Assembly (NCBI RefSeq): GCF_019649055.1
Contig: NW_026570369.1
Span: 124,001 to 188,000, forward strand
Reading direction: 5' to 3'
Source: Paramacrobiotus metropolitanus
Taxonomy: Eukaryota; Tardigrada; Eutardigrada; Parachela; Macrobiotidae
Length of the DNA stretch: 64,000 nt
Shown piece by piece: positions 51,643 through 60,738 of the stretch. Position 1 is the first letter of the stretch. Every line of letters begins with the position of its first letter. Under the pieces are notes generated by a model. It did no database searches, was not told where the DNA came from, and saw nothing but the letters and a program-made list of their open reading frames with translations. The position numbers and the translations under genes are program-made.

Positions 51643-52707
51643 TCAAAATTCAACATTGGTGCTAAACAGCTGTTGCTGGTTCTGCTCTTTTTGAGTTTTT
51701 CCGACGTGAGCCTTTTTATACTCCGAAACTCGGCGCTCGAAAAAATTACTTTTGCCTTCCAGGGAAATATTTTCCATGTAGGGCAGGGGATTAGCCGCGT
51801 TGTACAGCGGTTCGTGGTCAAGCATTTTAAGCAACACGTCAGCCACAAACTGAACGTACGTTTTCATCAGTGCTGCATTCAGTCCACGTAAAGGATGCTC
51901 AAATGCAGCGTCCCAAGACCGGCTTTCGATGTCCACTGCCTCGTCTACTAGGGCGTACACCGTTTCGTCCGGTAACTTATTGTTAAGCTGTCCATAAAGC
52001 CAGCATGCAAATTCTACATGCTGAGATTCGTCTCTAGCAATCAGCTCATTGCTAAACGTGAGTCCCGGCAGAATGCCGCGGTTTTTAAAATAGAATACAA
52101 CGGCGAAAGCGCCGCAAAAAAAAACCATTTCAACGCATGCAAATGCCAGCAGTCTTTCGGAAAACGGCCGCTCCTTATTTTCTCTGATGTAACGAGTTGC
52201 CCAGTTTGCTTTTTCTATAACATTTTCATTGTTTATCACTGCTTGTAGTAGGTGCAAACGTTCTTCCGTGTCCTGGTAATAGGTATTAATTAAAAGTGAA
52301 TATGTTTCACTATGTATATTTTCCATAAATATTTGGAAGGTATAAAACGCGCGGATTTCAGGACACTGGCTTTCAATAAGAAAGTTCTCCGCCAGGTTCT
52401 CCATTATAATTCCGTCCGACGCAGCAAAAAACGCTAACACATTCCCTAGTAGGGATTTCTCAAACTGGCTCAACGCTGGCCACTGACGGACATCATGAAA
52501 GAAATTAACCTCTTCAGGTGTCCAGAAGCAGGCCACTGACTTTTTATACATTTGCCATGCATCATCGATTTCTATTGGAAATAATACAAGTCGCTTCCAC
52601 GAGGCTTCTAATAGCGGCTCCGTAGTAGCAGTATTAATATTATGATCTAATTTAATGCTTTCAGAGCCGCCAGTTAAGGCTAACTTATCAGTGCTGCAGG
52701 TGTTCAT
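51643..52707 (-). CDS. ribonucleoside-diphosphate reductase small subunit (class I, R2)
   Basis: The protein has 354 residues from the ATG at 52707; the frame extends upstream to 52782 but runs over the TATA-like repeat, so the inner Met is chosen. All six di-iron ligands are present (D98, E129, H132, E193, E227, H230), with the radical tyrosine Y136 and the family blocks WTPEEVNFFHD, SDGIIMENL, FKNRGILPGLTFSNEL and RDESQHVEF. The C terminus FSTNVEF keeps the acidic-aromatic tail that docks onto the large subunit. With R1, which is absent here and so presumably host-supplied, it makes dNTPs in the cytosol. It pairs functionally with the thymidylate kinase at 54677. The open frame and full active site contrast with the broken polymerase. 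Confidence 0.95.
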   Translation of the reverse strand: MNTCSTDKLALTGGSESIKLDHNINTATTEPLLEASWKRLVLFPIEIDDAWQMYKKSVACFWTPEEVNFFHDVRQWPALSQFEKSLLGNVLAFFAASDGIIMENLAENFLIESQCPEIRAFYTFQIFMENIHSETYSLLINTYYQDTEERLHLLQAVINNENVIEKANWATRYIRENKERPFSERLLAFACVEMVFFCGAFAVVFYFKNRGILPGLTFSNELIARDESQHVEFACWLYGQLNNKLPDETVYALVDEAVDIESRSWDAAFEHPLRGLNAALMKTYVQFVADVLLKMLDHEPLYNAANPLPYMENISLEGKSNFFERRVSEYKKAHVGKTQKEQNQQQLFSTNVEF

Positions 52708-52756
52708 GGTCTTTGCATGTGCGCATCTGTTTGCGCGCTGACATGCACGCAGCACA

Positions 52757-52768
52757 TATATATATATA
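52757..52768 (-). promoter_or_regulatory. TATATATATATA upstream of the RNR gene
   Basis: Lies 50-61 bp upstream of the RNR start on the minus strand. It is symmetrical, so it could also serve the opposite strand. Confidence 0.5.
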
Positions 52769-52909
52769 GGGGACCGAAACAACAGTGCCGCCTGACTGCT
52801 GTTACAATGTCACGCGAGTTCAAGCGTCATCCCCAGGGACCTTGCACTCGTATGTTTGTGTACGAAGACTCCGCCCGCCTTTATCCAGACACCAGAGCGA
52901 AGCCAGAGG

Positions 52910-52921
52910 TCAGTATATAAA
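52910..52921 (+). promoter_or_regulatory. TCAGTATATAAA promoter element of the Gln-rich gene
   Basis: Identical to the element at 50785-50796. It lies about 100 bp before the ATG at 53022. Confidence 0.6.
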
Positions 52922-53021
52922 CTGGTGTGTGTCATCGCATTTAACTGATTTATTCGCATTTGATCGCTTGGATTGTTTATTCTTTTTTATTCAAGCTCGA
53001 AATTGGTTCGGATTAATTCTA

Positions 53022-53128
53022 ATGGCGTGCAATAATTGTTACGATCTGAGTATGGCCAGTTCTACGCAGCCGCTGGCTAACGGTTTTTCAGCGGGAAATT
53101 CACTGCCGTTTGTTTCTGGATTAAATTC

Positions 53129-53169
<41 letters not shown>

Positions 53170-54577
53170 TACCACATCAAATAATGGCCCGATTGCTTGC
53201 CAGTCAAAATGGTAAGGAACAGTAAGAGAATTATATTATACAAATAAAAAAGCGGGCATGTGTATTTCACTGTGTTTTAAGTGCACTATTGTACACATCT
53301 TGCTGTCGTGTTTTACAGATATGCGTCCGCAACAGCACCAGCACTTCCAGAATGACAATGACGCGGCCGTTCTGGCTGAATTTTTCCAAGACATCCCTCC
53401 TCCACCGCTTCAGCAGCAGCAGCCGCAGCAACAACAACAACGAAACATCGCATTTACTGCCGCCGATGCCGTTAATGCACCTGTCGTTGTCGCAAACGCC
53501 GCCGCCGCCAGCACCGCCGCCGTCGCCGCCGCCGGGTCATGGGGTCATCATTACACACAGCAGCACCAGCAGCAGCAGCAATCGCCACTGCATCATCACT
53601 TTCACTTCATGCCTGCGTATCAGCAACAGCAGCAGCAGCATCCTCATACGTCTCAGTCACAGTTCATCTCAATGTCTTCTCCAATCACCAGCTACACAGA
53701 TTCCACCGCCGCATCAACACCATCGTCCGTGAGCACCTTTGCATCTTTGTCGGCGACAACTCCTTCATCAGCAGCATCGACCCCGCCCCCACACGCATTA
53801 GCTCATCTTCTGCTCCAGAGTCCCGGCGTGACGTTTCTGCATCCAGCACAGCTTTATTTGCCGCCCGAAAGCGCTGTGGGAAATATCAGCCACCAGATAA
53901 TCTCTTTGCCTGGCACTACTCAACACGATTTTCCACCCACCGCAACTGCCGCCGTTCCAGCCCAGTTTGTTAGCAACATGAGCAGCCACATCAGCAGCAG
54001 CAGCAGCGTTTGCTCCGATGAAATCAGCGGAACGTCACCTCCAGCTCCGCTCCCGACACCGCCACCGCCACCGCCACCACCAGCAAGCGACAAAATCCCG
54101 TACGATTTGTTTGCTGGTTGCAGGGATCTTGATCCTGATGGCATTTTTATGCGTGGCCGCGCGCGAGAATCTTTTCGTACACTCCAAAAATTGCGGGAAC
54201 CTTTCTCGGACCCGGAAACAACTTCACAGGCGACTTGGTCGCTGCGGCAGAAAGCTCTGTCAATTGCGCACTTGGTTTTTGCATGCGAGTTTCTGAGAAT
54301 GAACAGCCATTATGGATTTTATTACAACAAAATTATTCTGGAAATCGCCAATCGTTTGAAAGAACAACAGCAGCAGCAGCAGCAAGTTGCCAGTCAAACT
54401 GTGGGCGCAGAAGAATCACAAGTTTTGCCATCACCCGGCGGAGGCAGAAACATGATGTCACAACAACAGCAAGATGAGGCGGAGATGATTACGTTGCAAT
54501 CATCTAGAAAAGCAAGAGGAGGCGGCGGCGGCGGTGACATCATCCAGCCCCAAACAAAGCGGCCTCGCTTACAATAG
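53022..54577 (+). CDS. Gln/Pro/Ala-rich probable nuclear regulator, two exons
   Basis: Exon 53022-53211 joins 53319-54577 across a 107-nt intron (GTAAGG...TTTTACAG) in frame, giving about 482 residues. The first 300 residues are low complexity: poly-Gln, Ala runs, Ser/Thr-rich stretches and a poly-Pro segment before ASDKIPYDLF. Residues about 315-400 form the only globular part, with YDLFAGCRDLDPDGIFMRGR followed by several helices. It ends in poly-Gly and a basic nuclear-localisation-like TKRPRLQ. This architecture (activation-domain-like N terminus, compact C-terminal domain, NLS) suggests a viral transcription regulator. The family is not recognised. The intron and open frame argue that it is a real gene. 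Confidence 0.65.
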
Positions 54578-54676
54578 CCATTTCTCCGACTTTTGCCACC
54601 ATCACCACCTCTTTCTCGCTGTATGTATATATCCTTCACTCACTCAACACATGCCATTTGAAGAGTAGTTGTCAGA

Positions 54677-55394
54677 ATGCTACCGAAGTCGCCCTCATCA
54701 CCATCACCGACGCCACAAAAACCATTCCTGGTTGTTTTTGAAGGGATTAACTGTTCCGGAAAAGCTGAACAGGCGAACCGCCTTGCCCATAATTTAACAG
54801 CGCTGGGATACCAGGTAATTGTTTATCGCCATCCGTCTTCGACATCTTCAGCCCATGATTCAGTCATTGGCCTGGTTAAAACCGTCCTTACCTCTAGCTC
54901 TCTCTATAAACTATCGCAAAATTATCTGCTGCTTACTGCCTGCCGTGCCTATCTCAACGATTCCATATCGGCATGATTGGCCGATGGAAAAATTATAATA
55001 CTCGTTCGCTATTTAATCTCTGATTTTGCTTACGGATTATCGCGTGGTCATAGTATGGAGTGGATGACAGCAGTGGAATCCGCTCTGCCAAACCTTACAC
55101 CCAATGTGACCTTTCATTTAGACTTAAAGCCAATGGACGGCTTGCGTCGCATGCTCAAGAGACACAGTCAAACGACGGCGGCCGCTGACACCTCGTTCAA
55201 TGGCTGTCGACGATCTAGGAAAAGTTTACGGCGCTTATCGTGAATTGTTCTCGTCTTCTAGTCAATATTTTTGTGGTGGTAGATGTTGTTGTTTTTATAT
55301 ACCTGCTAACCTTTGTCATGATCTTATATCTCGTAATGTTTTGAAACTGTTTTTTGAGTGTTATGACAGCAACAGCAGCAGCAGCAGCAGTTAA
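54677..55394 (+). pseudogene. thymidylate kinase, broken by a stop and a frame change
   Basis: The N-terminal part has the P-loop region FEGINCSGKAEQANRLA, matching thymidylate kinases but with Ala where Ser/Thr should follow GK. A TGA at 54974-54976 interrupts it. The same frame continues with GKIIILVRYLISDFAYG, where the DR(Y/H) motif has become VRY. A frame change near 55190 is needed to reach the C-terminal piece starting at 55200 (DLGKVYGAYREL). The family phosphorylates dTMP for dTTP synthesis and would work with the RNR. Two altered catalytic positions plus two breaks make it non-functional. It ends in a poly-Ser tract. Confidence 0.75.
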
Positions 55395-55484
55395 TAAACA
55401 TCAGAAAAAATCCGTCGTTTAACAGTTCGCTATTTATGATATAGTACATCCTTAACCTTGTCAAGTTTATTTATAAACCAGCAG

Positions 55485-57384
55485 CTAAAGCACATTAATA
55501 AACTTCTTATGTTTGTCAATTTGAAAAATTCGCGGTTGCTCATAGAAAACTAGCAATTCCAGGGGCTCTCTAGGCGGTGTGGAAAACTTTAGCTCCAATC
55601 GAGCCAACTGTTTACGCCCAACGGGAATGTCCTCAAAGTTGTGATTAGGCGTGAGGTCAAATGGATAAATACTCTGTGAAGCATATGATTGTAAAGTAGC
55701 GGCGAAGACTAAAAAACAATAAAAATTTGATCATTATATTCATATTAATTACCGTGCCGTATCTCAGTTCGTCATAGGATGTGTCGGAGGAATAGTCAAA
55801 TCGTCGATTACCTAATTGGCATGACAAGGCGCTATATAATTGAGCATACTGGCCGTTTGCGAAATCTATTTTATAGGTAATAATTTGGTTGTCGACAACC
55901 AAACTTATTTCCTCAAGCTGAAAATGTTGAAAATTGAGCGGGTTTTTTCGGTAGCTGCCCAAGTACGCTTCATGTGTAACAAGGGCAAAAATAATCCGAT
56001 TAGGAATTTTTTCTGAGCCAAAAAAATTGTCAAAGGTATACAGCCGTTGGCCGGGTATGATAGCTCTAGTACGGACGTCTGTGGCCGAATAGATTTTGTA
56101 TATGGCTGGCTGGGTGGACAGCCTCTTCTGGATCTGGTCATGAATCTTTGGTGACAATTTCACAAACCTTGCCAGCAGGCGTATGTCAAGTATGTTAAGG
56201 TAATAATTAGGCATCGTGTCATCGGACATTAGAAAGAATGATGGATTGCGTTTAAACAGGCGAATTCTGATTGACACCTCAGGCAGTAGATAATGTTCAA
56301 GGTAGAACAGCTCGTGCATTATCCTTCCAATCATTTCGAAGGGTCGGCCCTCTTTTGTTTCGCGGTATCTTTCTGCAAGTCCTTGATTTGATTCCGCATT
56401 TAGCAAATCTACGCTATCTAGACTTTTCTCAGGAAAAATATCGCTTAATTTATCTTTGAACCACATCACGTTTCTTAACAGGTTTTTCTTAACTCCGCGC
56501 GAATAATTTAGGAGAATATTAAAAAATGCTTTATATCCATAATTTCCATAGCTGACCACAAACGGTGTGCCATTCAGTTCTACTTCTACTCTTTCGAACA
56601 TCATATAGAAAAGCAAATTGACAGGTGCCGCATCTCGAATTCCTATCTGGCTGAGCTTTTTAATGTATTCCCGCCTGTCTTCTGGATTCATATTTCTTAC
56701 AATGTTTACAATTATTGGATCGCGCAACGGATCTACAGTGTAGTGCGGCTGCGACTGCAGTGGCTGCTGCCGCTGACCATCTGTTCGTGGAGCTGCTGCT
56801 GCTGCGGCAGCGGGATCGACATTGCCCTGTCCTTGTACTACGACAGGATTAACAGCCGCGTCGCGAATGTCACGGTTGACGACAGGTGCAGGTGCAGCAG
56901 CAGCAGCAGCGGCAGCAGCAGCAGCAGATGCTGCGTCGGCACTCGCTGTGCTTGTTGTAGGAGGCTTAATTATACCTAAAGGCTTGCTGCCGTCTCTTTC
57001 CAAAACCTGTGAGCGTATATACAGCTGAACGTCTGATAGATCTAAATAGTATTCCGTAGAAGGAAGCACAAATTCTATGACTTCCGAATTGTTTACAACT
57101 TGGTTTAGCGGGAGAAACTCCATTGTATGGCTGCTTTCAATAGTGGACTGACTAACTGGTGGATCGAACAGTTGTAGTTCGTCCGGAAACTTCTCTATTG
57201 TGGCGTGTGTTTTGCCGCTATGGATGCCATTTTTTGGAGAAAAACTTCTAAACAATTTCACAGTTGTCTGCGTCAGTGTGTCGACCAGCCAAACTATATT
57301 CGTACTGAACGGATTCCGTAGTGCATGGGCTTTCTCCCTGTGACTGCGTAAGGCCAATTTTAACTTTTTCAACCTGCGCTTCAC
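55485..57384 (-). CDS. major capsid protein (double jelly roll, F54H12.2-like), two exons with uncertain start
   Basis: The similarity starts near 57200 with DELQLFDPPVSQSTIE and TEYYLDLSDVQLYIRSQVL, the diagnostic N-terminal blocks of Maverick/adintovirus capsid proteins. It runs through an Ala/Gln-rich low-complexity insert (about 56750-56950), IPNRIIFALVTHEAYLGSY and RKNPLNFQHFQLEEISLVVD. The large frame leaves the similarity at 55753. A GT/AG intron of 79 nt (55752-55674) leads in frame into the C-terminal block (55673-55485) that starts SIYPFDLTPN and ends at TAG 55485. The ORF's first 50 codons overlap a retrotransposon remnant in another frame, and no Met lies at the expected start, so the true 5' end was probably displaced by that insertion. 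The product builds the icosahedral shell. Confidence 0.85.
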
Positions 57385-57628
57385 CGCACTCTTCAGCTAC
57401 GCATTCAACATCACGCATTTTAGCACAATCTGACACATTTTCAACATTTCTAGTTACTTCAGCGTTACCACATTTCAACAAAACATTTTCAATAGTTTTC
57501 ACCATATTGTACCAATAATACCTGGTGGTCAGATACTGTTGAACTGACACTCCGCTAGGTATTAATTTATTTTTCCCATATCGATAACATACTGACTCGA
57601 CCAGATTTTGTTGCCATTCTTTAGGCAC
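57248..57628 (-). pseudogene. retrotransposon integrase zinc-binding remnant
   Basis: Read from 57628, MPKEWQQNL then TRYYWYNMVKTIENVLLKCG follows the layout of the N-terminal H2C2 region of gypsy-type integrases, but the two His positions are not evident (VCYRYGKNKLIPSG). It follows the gag frame directly, with protease, reverse transcriptase and RNase H missing, so a large internal deletion is inferred. It then overlaps the start of the capsid frame. Confidence 0.5.
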
Positions 57629-57658
57629 AACAATTCTGTCAATTCCATTTCTTGACCG

Positions 57659-59368
57659 CTAACGACACAACATTCCATTTACCACAACCATATGAAAAAT
57701 TTCTTCATTTTGAAATTTATTTTTCGCTTTAACTGGATTTTTGTACAAATAATACCAGTGCTTGGTATCTTTGTACTTGCGCTGCTCGGCTTTCCAAAAC
57801 TTTTCATCAACGAAATTGTCAGCCATAAAGGCGCTGGCATTATTATCGGGCTTACCCCCGCAAACTTGACTGGACACAGTCGTTTGCAACGTATCGGGCG
57901 GTAGCTCATTGGGCGCATTTCGCCCCCGCAAACTTGAGTGCCGCTGCGCTTTAGTTTCAACATTTTCAGTTAATTTTAAATCGCACTGTACAGTACGAAT
58001 TTCCAGTGACCGCATTTCGACCCGTTTCATATTGTACCGTTTAAGCACTTCAATCGGCGGTTCTTTCGTAACGTCTTTCCATTTGCCAGTAACTGTGCAG
58101 CATTTAGCCGGATGCAACTCGTGGCATTTAAAACAGATCGGCTGACCGCTATTGGTTCGCCACTTATTTACTTCAATTTCCACATTTCCAATAATATACG
58201 GGTTTTTACCGTAATTACCGTAGCTTCCACAACTTTCGTACTCTTCGTTGTATTCGACATCACTTTCATTCGAATAATCATTTCCATATCCATCATACAC
58301 ATTTTCACACCCATCTTCATAATCAGAACAATCATCATTACCGCACATTTCTTTTTGCACTTTCAGTGCGTACAGCGTTTTTAACTGCGCCATTACGTCT
58401 TCAACAGTTTTAGGTTTTGACATAATCAGCTTGCCATACCATTCCACACGAGTTTTCTTCAATCCCTGGACAAGTACTGAAACTCTTTCCTCTTCCTTTG
58501 TGTTCACTGTATTAAACCAATTTAAGTAGCCATCAACGTATGAGTTAACCGTGTCTTCCTCTTTGAAGACACGTGCATACATTGTTTGTCGTATTTCGGC
58601 CGGGTCACTTTCCGATGAAAAGTGATTAATTAACACTTCCTTCCAGTAACTCCAATTTTTATCAGGATTTAATTTTTTAGTTTCCGCATACCACAAGTAT
58701 GCGTCAGCTTTCAGTGCATATGACAGTCCTTTTTGAATTAATTGTTTTTCATTCCAACCGTTTAAATCTTTGCACCGTTCACAATCAAGAATAAATCGTT
58801 CCACTTTACCGCTTTCTTGTGCACCTTCGTATAGTTGCGGGTACTGTATTTTTTCAGACACTTTAGGCGTTCGCTGCATTTCTTCCATTTTCGTCAATAA
58901 AGCTAACTGACGTTTCATCAGTTCATCTGCTCGTGCTTTTTCAGTGCGACATTCATTTTCTACACTCCCAGTTTTATTACGTAATTTAGACAGTTCAGCA
59001 CTAAGAGTACTGTTGTACACTGCCAAATGATCATTGCGGCCGCTTAATGCATGACATATGTGATTTGCATTCCTGTACTTCCTTTGGGGTGCAAGTGCGG
59101 CATACAGTGATGCCCAAGCAATCTCTCTCAGTTCATCCACATCTAATTCTTCATCAATTCTTGCATCCCAATTTTCAATTGCTTCTTCAAACTTTTCCTG
59201 ATTGAGCGAATATTCGATTAGTTCAGACTGCAACGGGTGCATATCATGCCACAGTTCTTCATTATCAGCAATGCCACCAAACTGTACGGCATTTTCATTT
59301 TGCCTTACTGCATTATCGTATGCAGGTGACGATGCGCTTTCCCTTCTTTTGAAACTGTCAGCGTCCAT
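57659..59368 (-). CDS. gypsy-type retrotransposon Gag, open for 569 codons
   Basis: Residues about 115-165 look coiled-coil. Residues about 190-335 match the retrotransposon gag domain (AYLWYAETKK, YWKEVLINHF, YARVFKEEDTVNSYVDGYL). A zinc knuckle with C412, C415, H419 and C423 (CFKCHELHPAKCC) follows an acidic Tyr-rich spacer. The frame ends in VVVNGMLCR, the place where a retropepsin active site normally follows, so the pol part is cut off. Gag assembles the particle of the retrotransposon. It sits between the viral capsid and glycoprotein genes on the same strand. A frame this long and intact next to a deleted pol could mean recent insertion with internal deletion, or retention as a useful gene. 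Confidence 0.8.
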   Translation of the reverse strand: MDADSFKRRESASSPAYDNAVRQNENAVQFGGIADNEELWHDMHPLQSELIEYSLNQEKFEEAIENWDARIDEELDVDELREIAWASLYAALAPQRKYRNANHICHALSGRNDHLAVYNSTLSAELSKLRNKTGSVENECRTEKARADELMKRQLALLTKMEEMQRTPKVSEKIQYPQLYEGAQESGKVERFILDCERCKDLNGWNEKQLIQKGLSYALKADAYLWYAETKKLNPDKNWSYWKEVLINHFSSESDPAEIRQTMYARVFKEEDTVNSYVDGYLNWFNTVNTKEEERVSVLVQGLKKTRVEWYGKLIMSKPKTVEDVMAQLKTLYALKVQKEMCGNDDCSDYEDGCENVYDGYGNDYSNESDVEYNEEYESCGSYGNYGKNPYIIGNVEIEVNKWRTNSGQPICFKCHELHPAKCCTVTGKWKDVTKEPPIEVLKRYNMKRVEMRSLEIRTVQCDLKLTENVETKAQRHSSLRGRNAPNELPPDTLQTTVSSQVCGGKPDNNASAFMADNFVDEKFWKAEQRKYKDTKHWYYLYKNPVKAKNKFQNEEIFHMVVVNGMLCR

Positions 59369-59900
59369 TGCACTGGCCTCAGGTTTTAATCCGGTAAGCT
59401 TTTAGTCCCTACGCGGAAACTTTAGCTACCCTTTTGTTGTTCAGTGTTTGTTACACTGACTTCCAGGTAGACTCTTTTGTTCTCACCCGGATACTTTGGC
59501 TTTTCAGTTCGAGATTTTGATCTCCGGTGTTCTCTCACCGCTCACAGCGCTCGCAATTGCTCTGGCTGTATGGCTACGCTACGCTAAGATTTTGGTGCAC
59601 CTGTATGCTCTCGCTTTTCGCTCTCGCATACAATACTATAGCTCAAGATTCGTATCGATACTGTGAATGCTCAGGCACTGCTCTGGCAAACAAAAAACTT
59701 CAGCTCAAGGAAACTGTTTTCGAACTCTGTCTACTCACAGCCGGTTACGTAACCGCTACGCTTCAGATTTCTAGGAAACTCGTGCCCTGGCCAGTAGCTA
59801 CGAGAACCTGCTTCAGTGTCAATTTATCAGTTCACTTTCGTCATTTCATCAGTTTGATTTTCATTTCATTTCACTTCAGTGCTCATGGGTCGATATACAG
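59369..59900. other. probable leader or LTR-derived sequence upstream of gag
   Basis: No gene. It is immediately 5' of the gag gene (minus orientation) and lacks viral similarity. CTCTCGC-type words and TTACACTGACTTC are present, but I cannot define LTR borders because no second copy is in the window. Confidence 0.35.
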
Positions 59901-59970
59901 GTTATCCCTGCATCGCCCTGCTGGCGGGTCAAACTGCTCAGCGTCCAGACAGGGCAAAGCCCCCGGACAT

Positions 59971-60738
59971 TTAGAGGTTTTCGTCGTGGGTTTTCGTTTT
60001 TTTTGAAAATTGGCTTCGGTTGGTTGTTGGTGAAAACCAGTGATGCTCTGATCGCAAAGGCGATACCGACAAGCGATTTTTTTTGAAAATTGGCGTTCGG
60101 GACTGCTGGTGGGGTGGAACACGACCGGATTCGGCATCTCGTCCGGGGCGGTTTTGGCGACCATGGGGAGCTGTCGGCCGTGCTGCCCCGACATCTTGGC
60201 TGCGGGCACTGTTGACAGTCCGACCGACACGAAAACCACGCTTCCACGCGATACACAGCACCTTCAGGCCGATCAGGAAAAGGATGCCGACCGTTATGCC
60301 AGCTACAGTGTACGGATCTACGGCCAGTCCACGCTGCACCTCACTCCCTACAAGCATACAAGGCGGACAGGTAGTATTACATGCATTGGACGTGGTGGTG
60401 TCAGTAGTGCTGGTGGTGGTGGTGGAGACGGTAGTGCTTGCAGTGGTGGTCGTGGTGGCGCTGCTGCTGAAGTCGAAGCTGGAGGATGCCACAGCAGATG
60501 ACAACAGCAATGTTGCGTTAGAATCAGTTAGAACATGAATTCCGCTGCCCCCGTCGCCACTACTGTCATTATGTATGAATGTCAGCGCGTGCAGCGGAAG
60601 CCTGGCACTGGTGCTAGCGTTAATGAAAACTGGTGGTCGGCGTCGTTGTCGTAGGCCATAACACCAATGGCGACCACAACGGAACCGTAGGTCTGAAGCC
60701 GTCACTGATGGCTTTTGTTGACACCTTCGCCGTTGCAC
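59971..60738 (-). CDS. C-terminal part of the viral glycoprotein: Thr-rich stalk, transmembrane segment, tail
   Basis: The open frame contains a run of Ser/Thr (about 60520-60400), a short CNTTCPPC motif, one transmembrane segment (VAGITVGILFLIGLKVLCIA, about 60250-60310) and a basic cytosolic tail of about 95 residues. It overlaps the mucin frame 61297-60620 in a different frame. A small intron or a frameshift in about 60740-60620 is needed to connect them; no good splice pair is obvious, so this may be a break. Two direct repeats of TTTTTTTTGAAAATTGGC (59998 and 60079) lie in the tail region. Confidence 0.6.
   Translation of the reverse strand: MQRRRCQQKPSVTASDLRFRCGRHWCYGLRQRRRPPVFINASTSARLPLHALTFIHNDSSGDGGSGIHVLTDSNATLLLSSAVASSSFDFSSSATTTTTASTTVSTTTTSTTDTTTSNACNTTCPPCMLVGSEVQRGLAVDPYTVAGITVGILFLIGLKVLCIAWKRGFRVGRTVNSARSQDVGAARPTAPHGRQNRPGRDAESGRVPPHQQSRTPIFKKNRLSVSPLRSEHHWFSPTTNRSQFSKKTKTHDENL

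Noticed and set aside
53289-53973. Ser- and Arg-rich frames overlapping the Gln-rich gene
   Set aside because: Shifted readings of CAG/CCG-rich repeats; the spliced frame explains the region.
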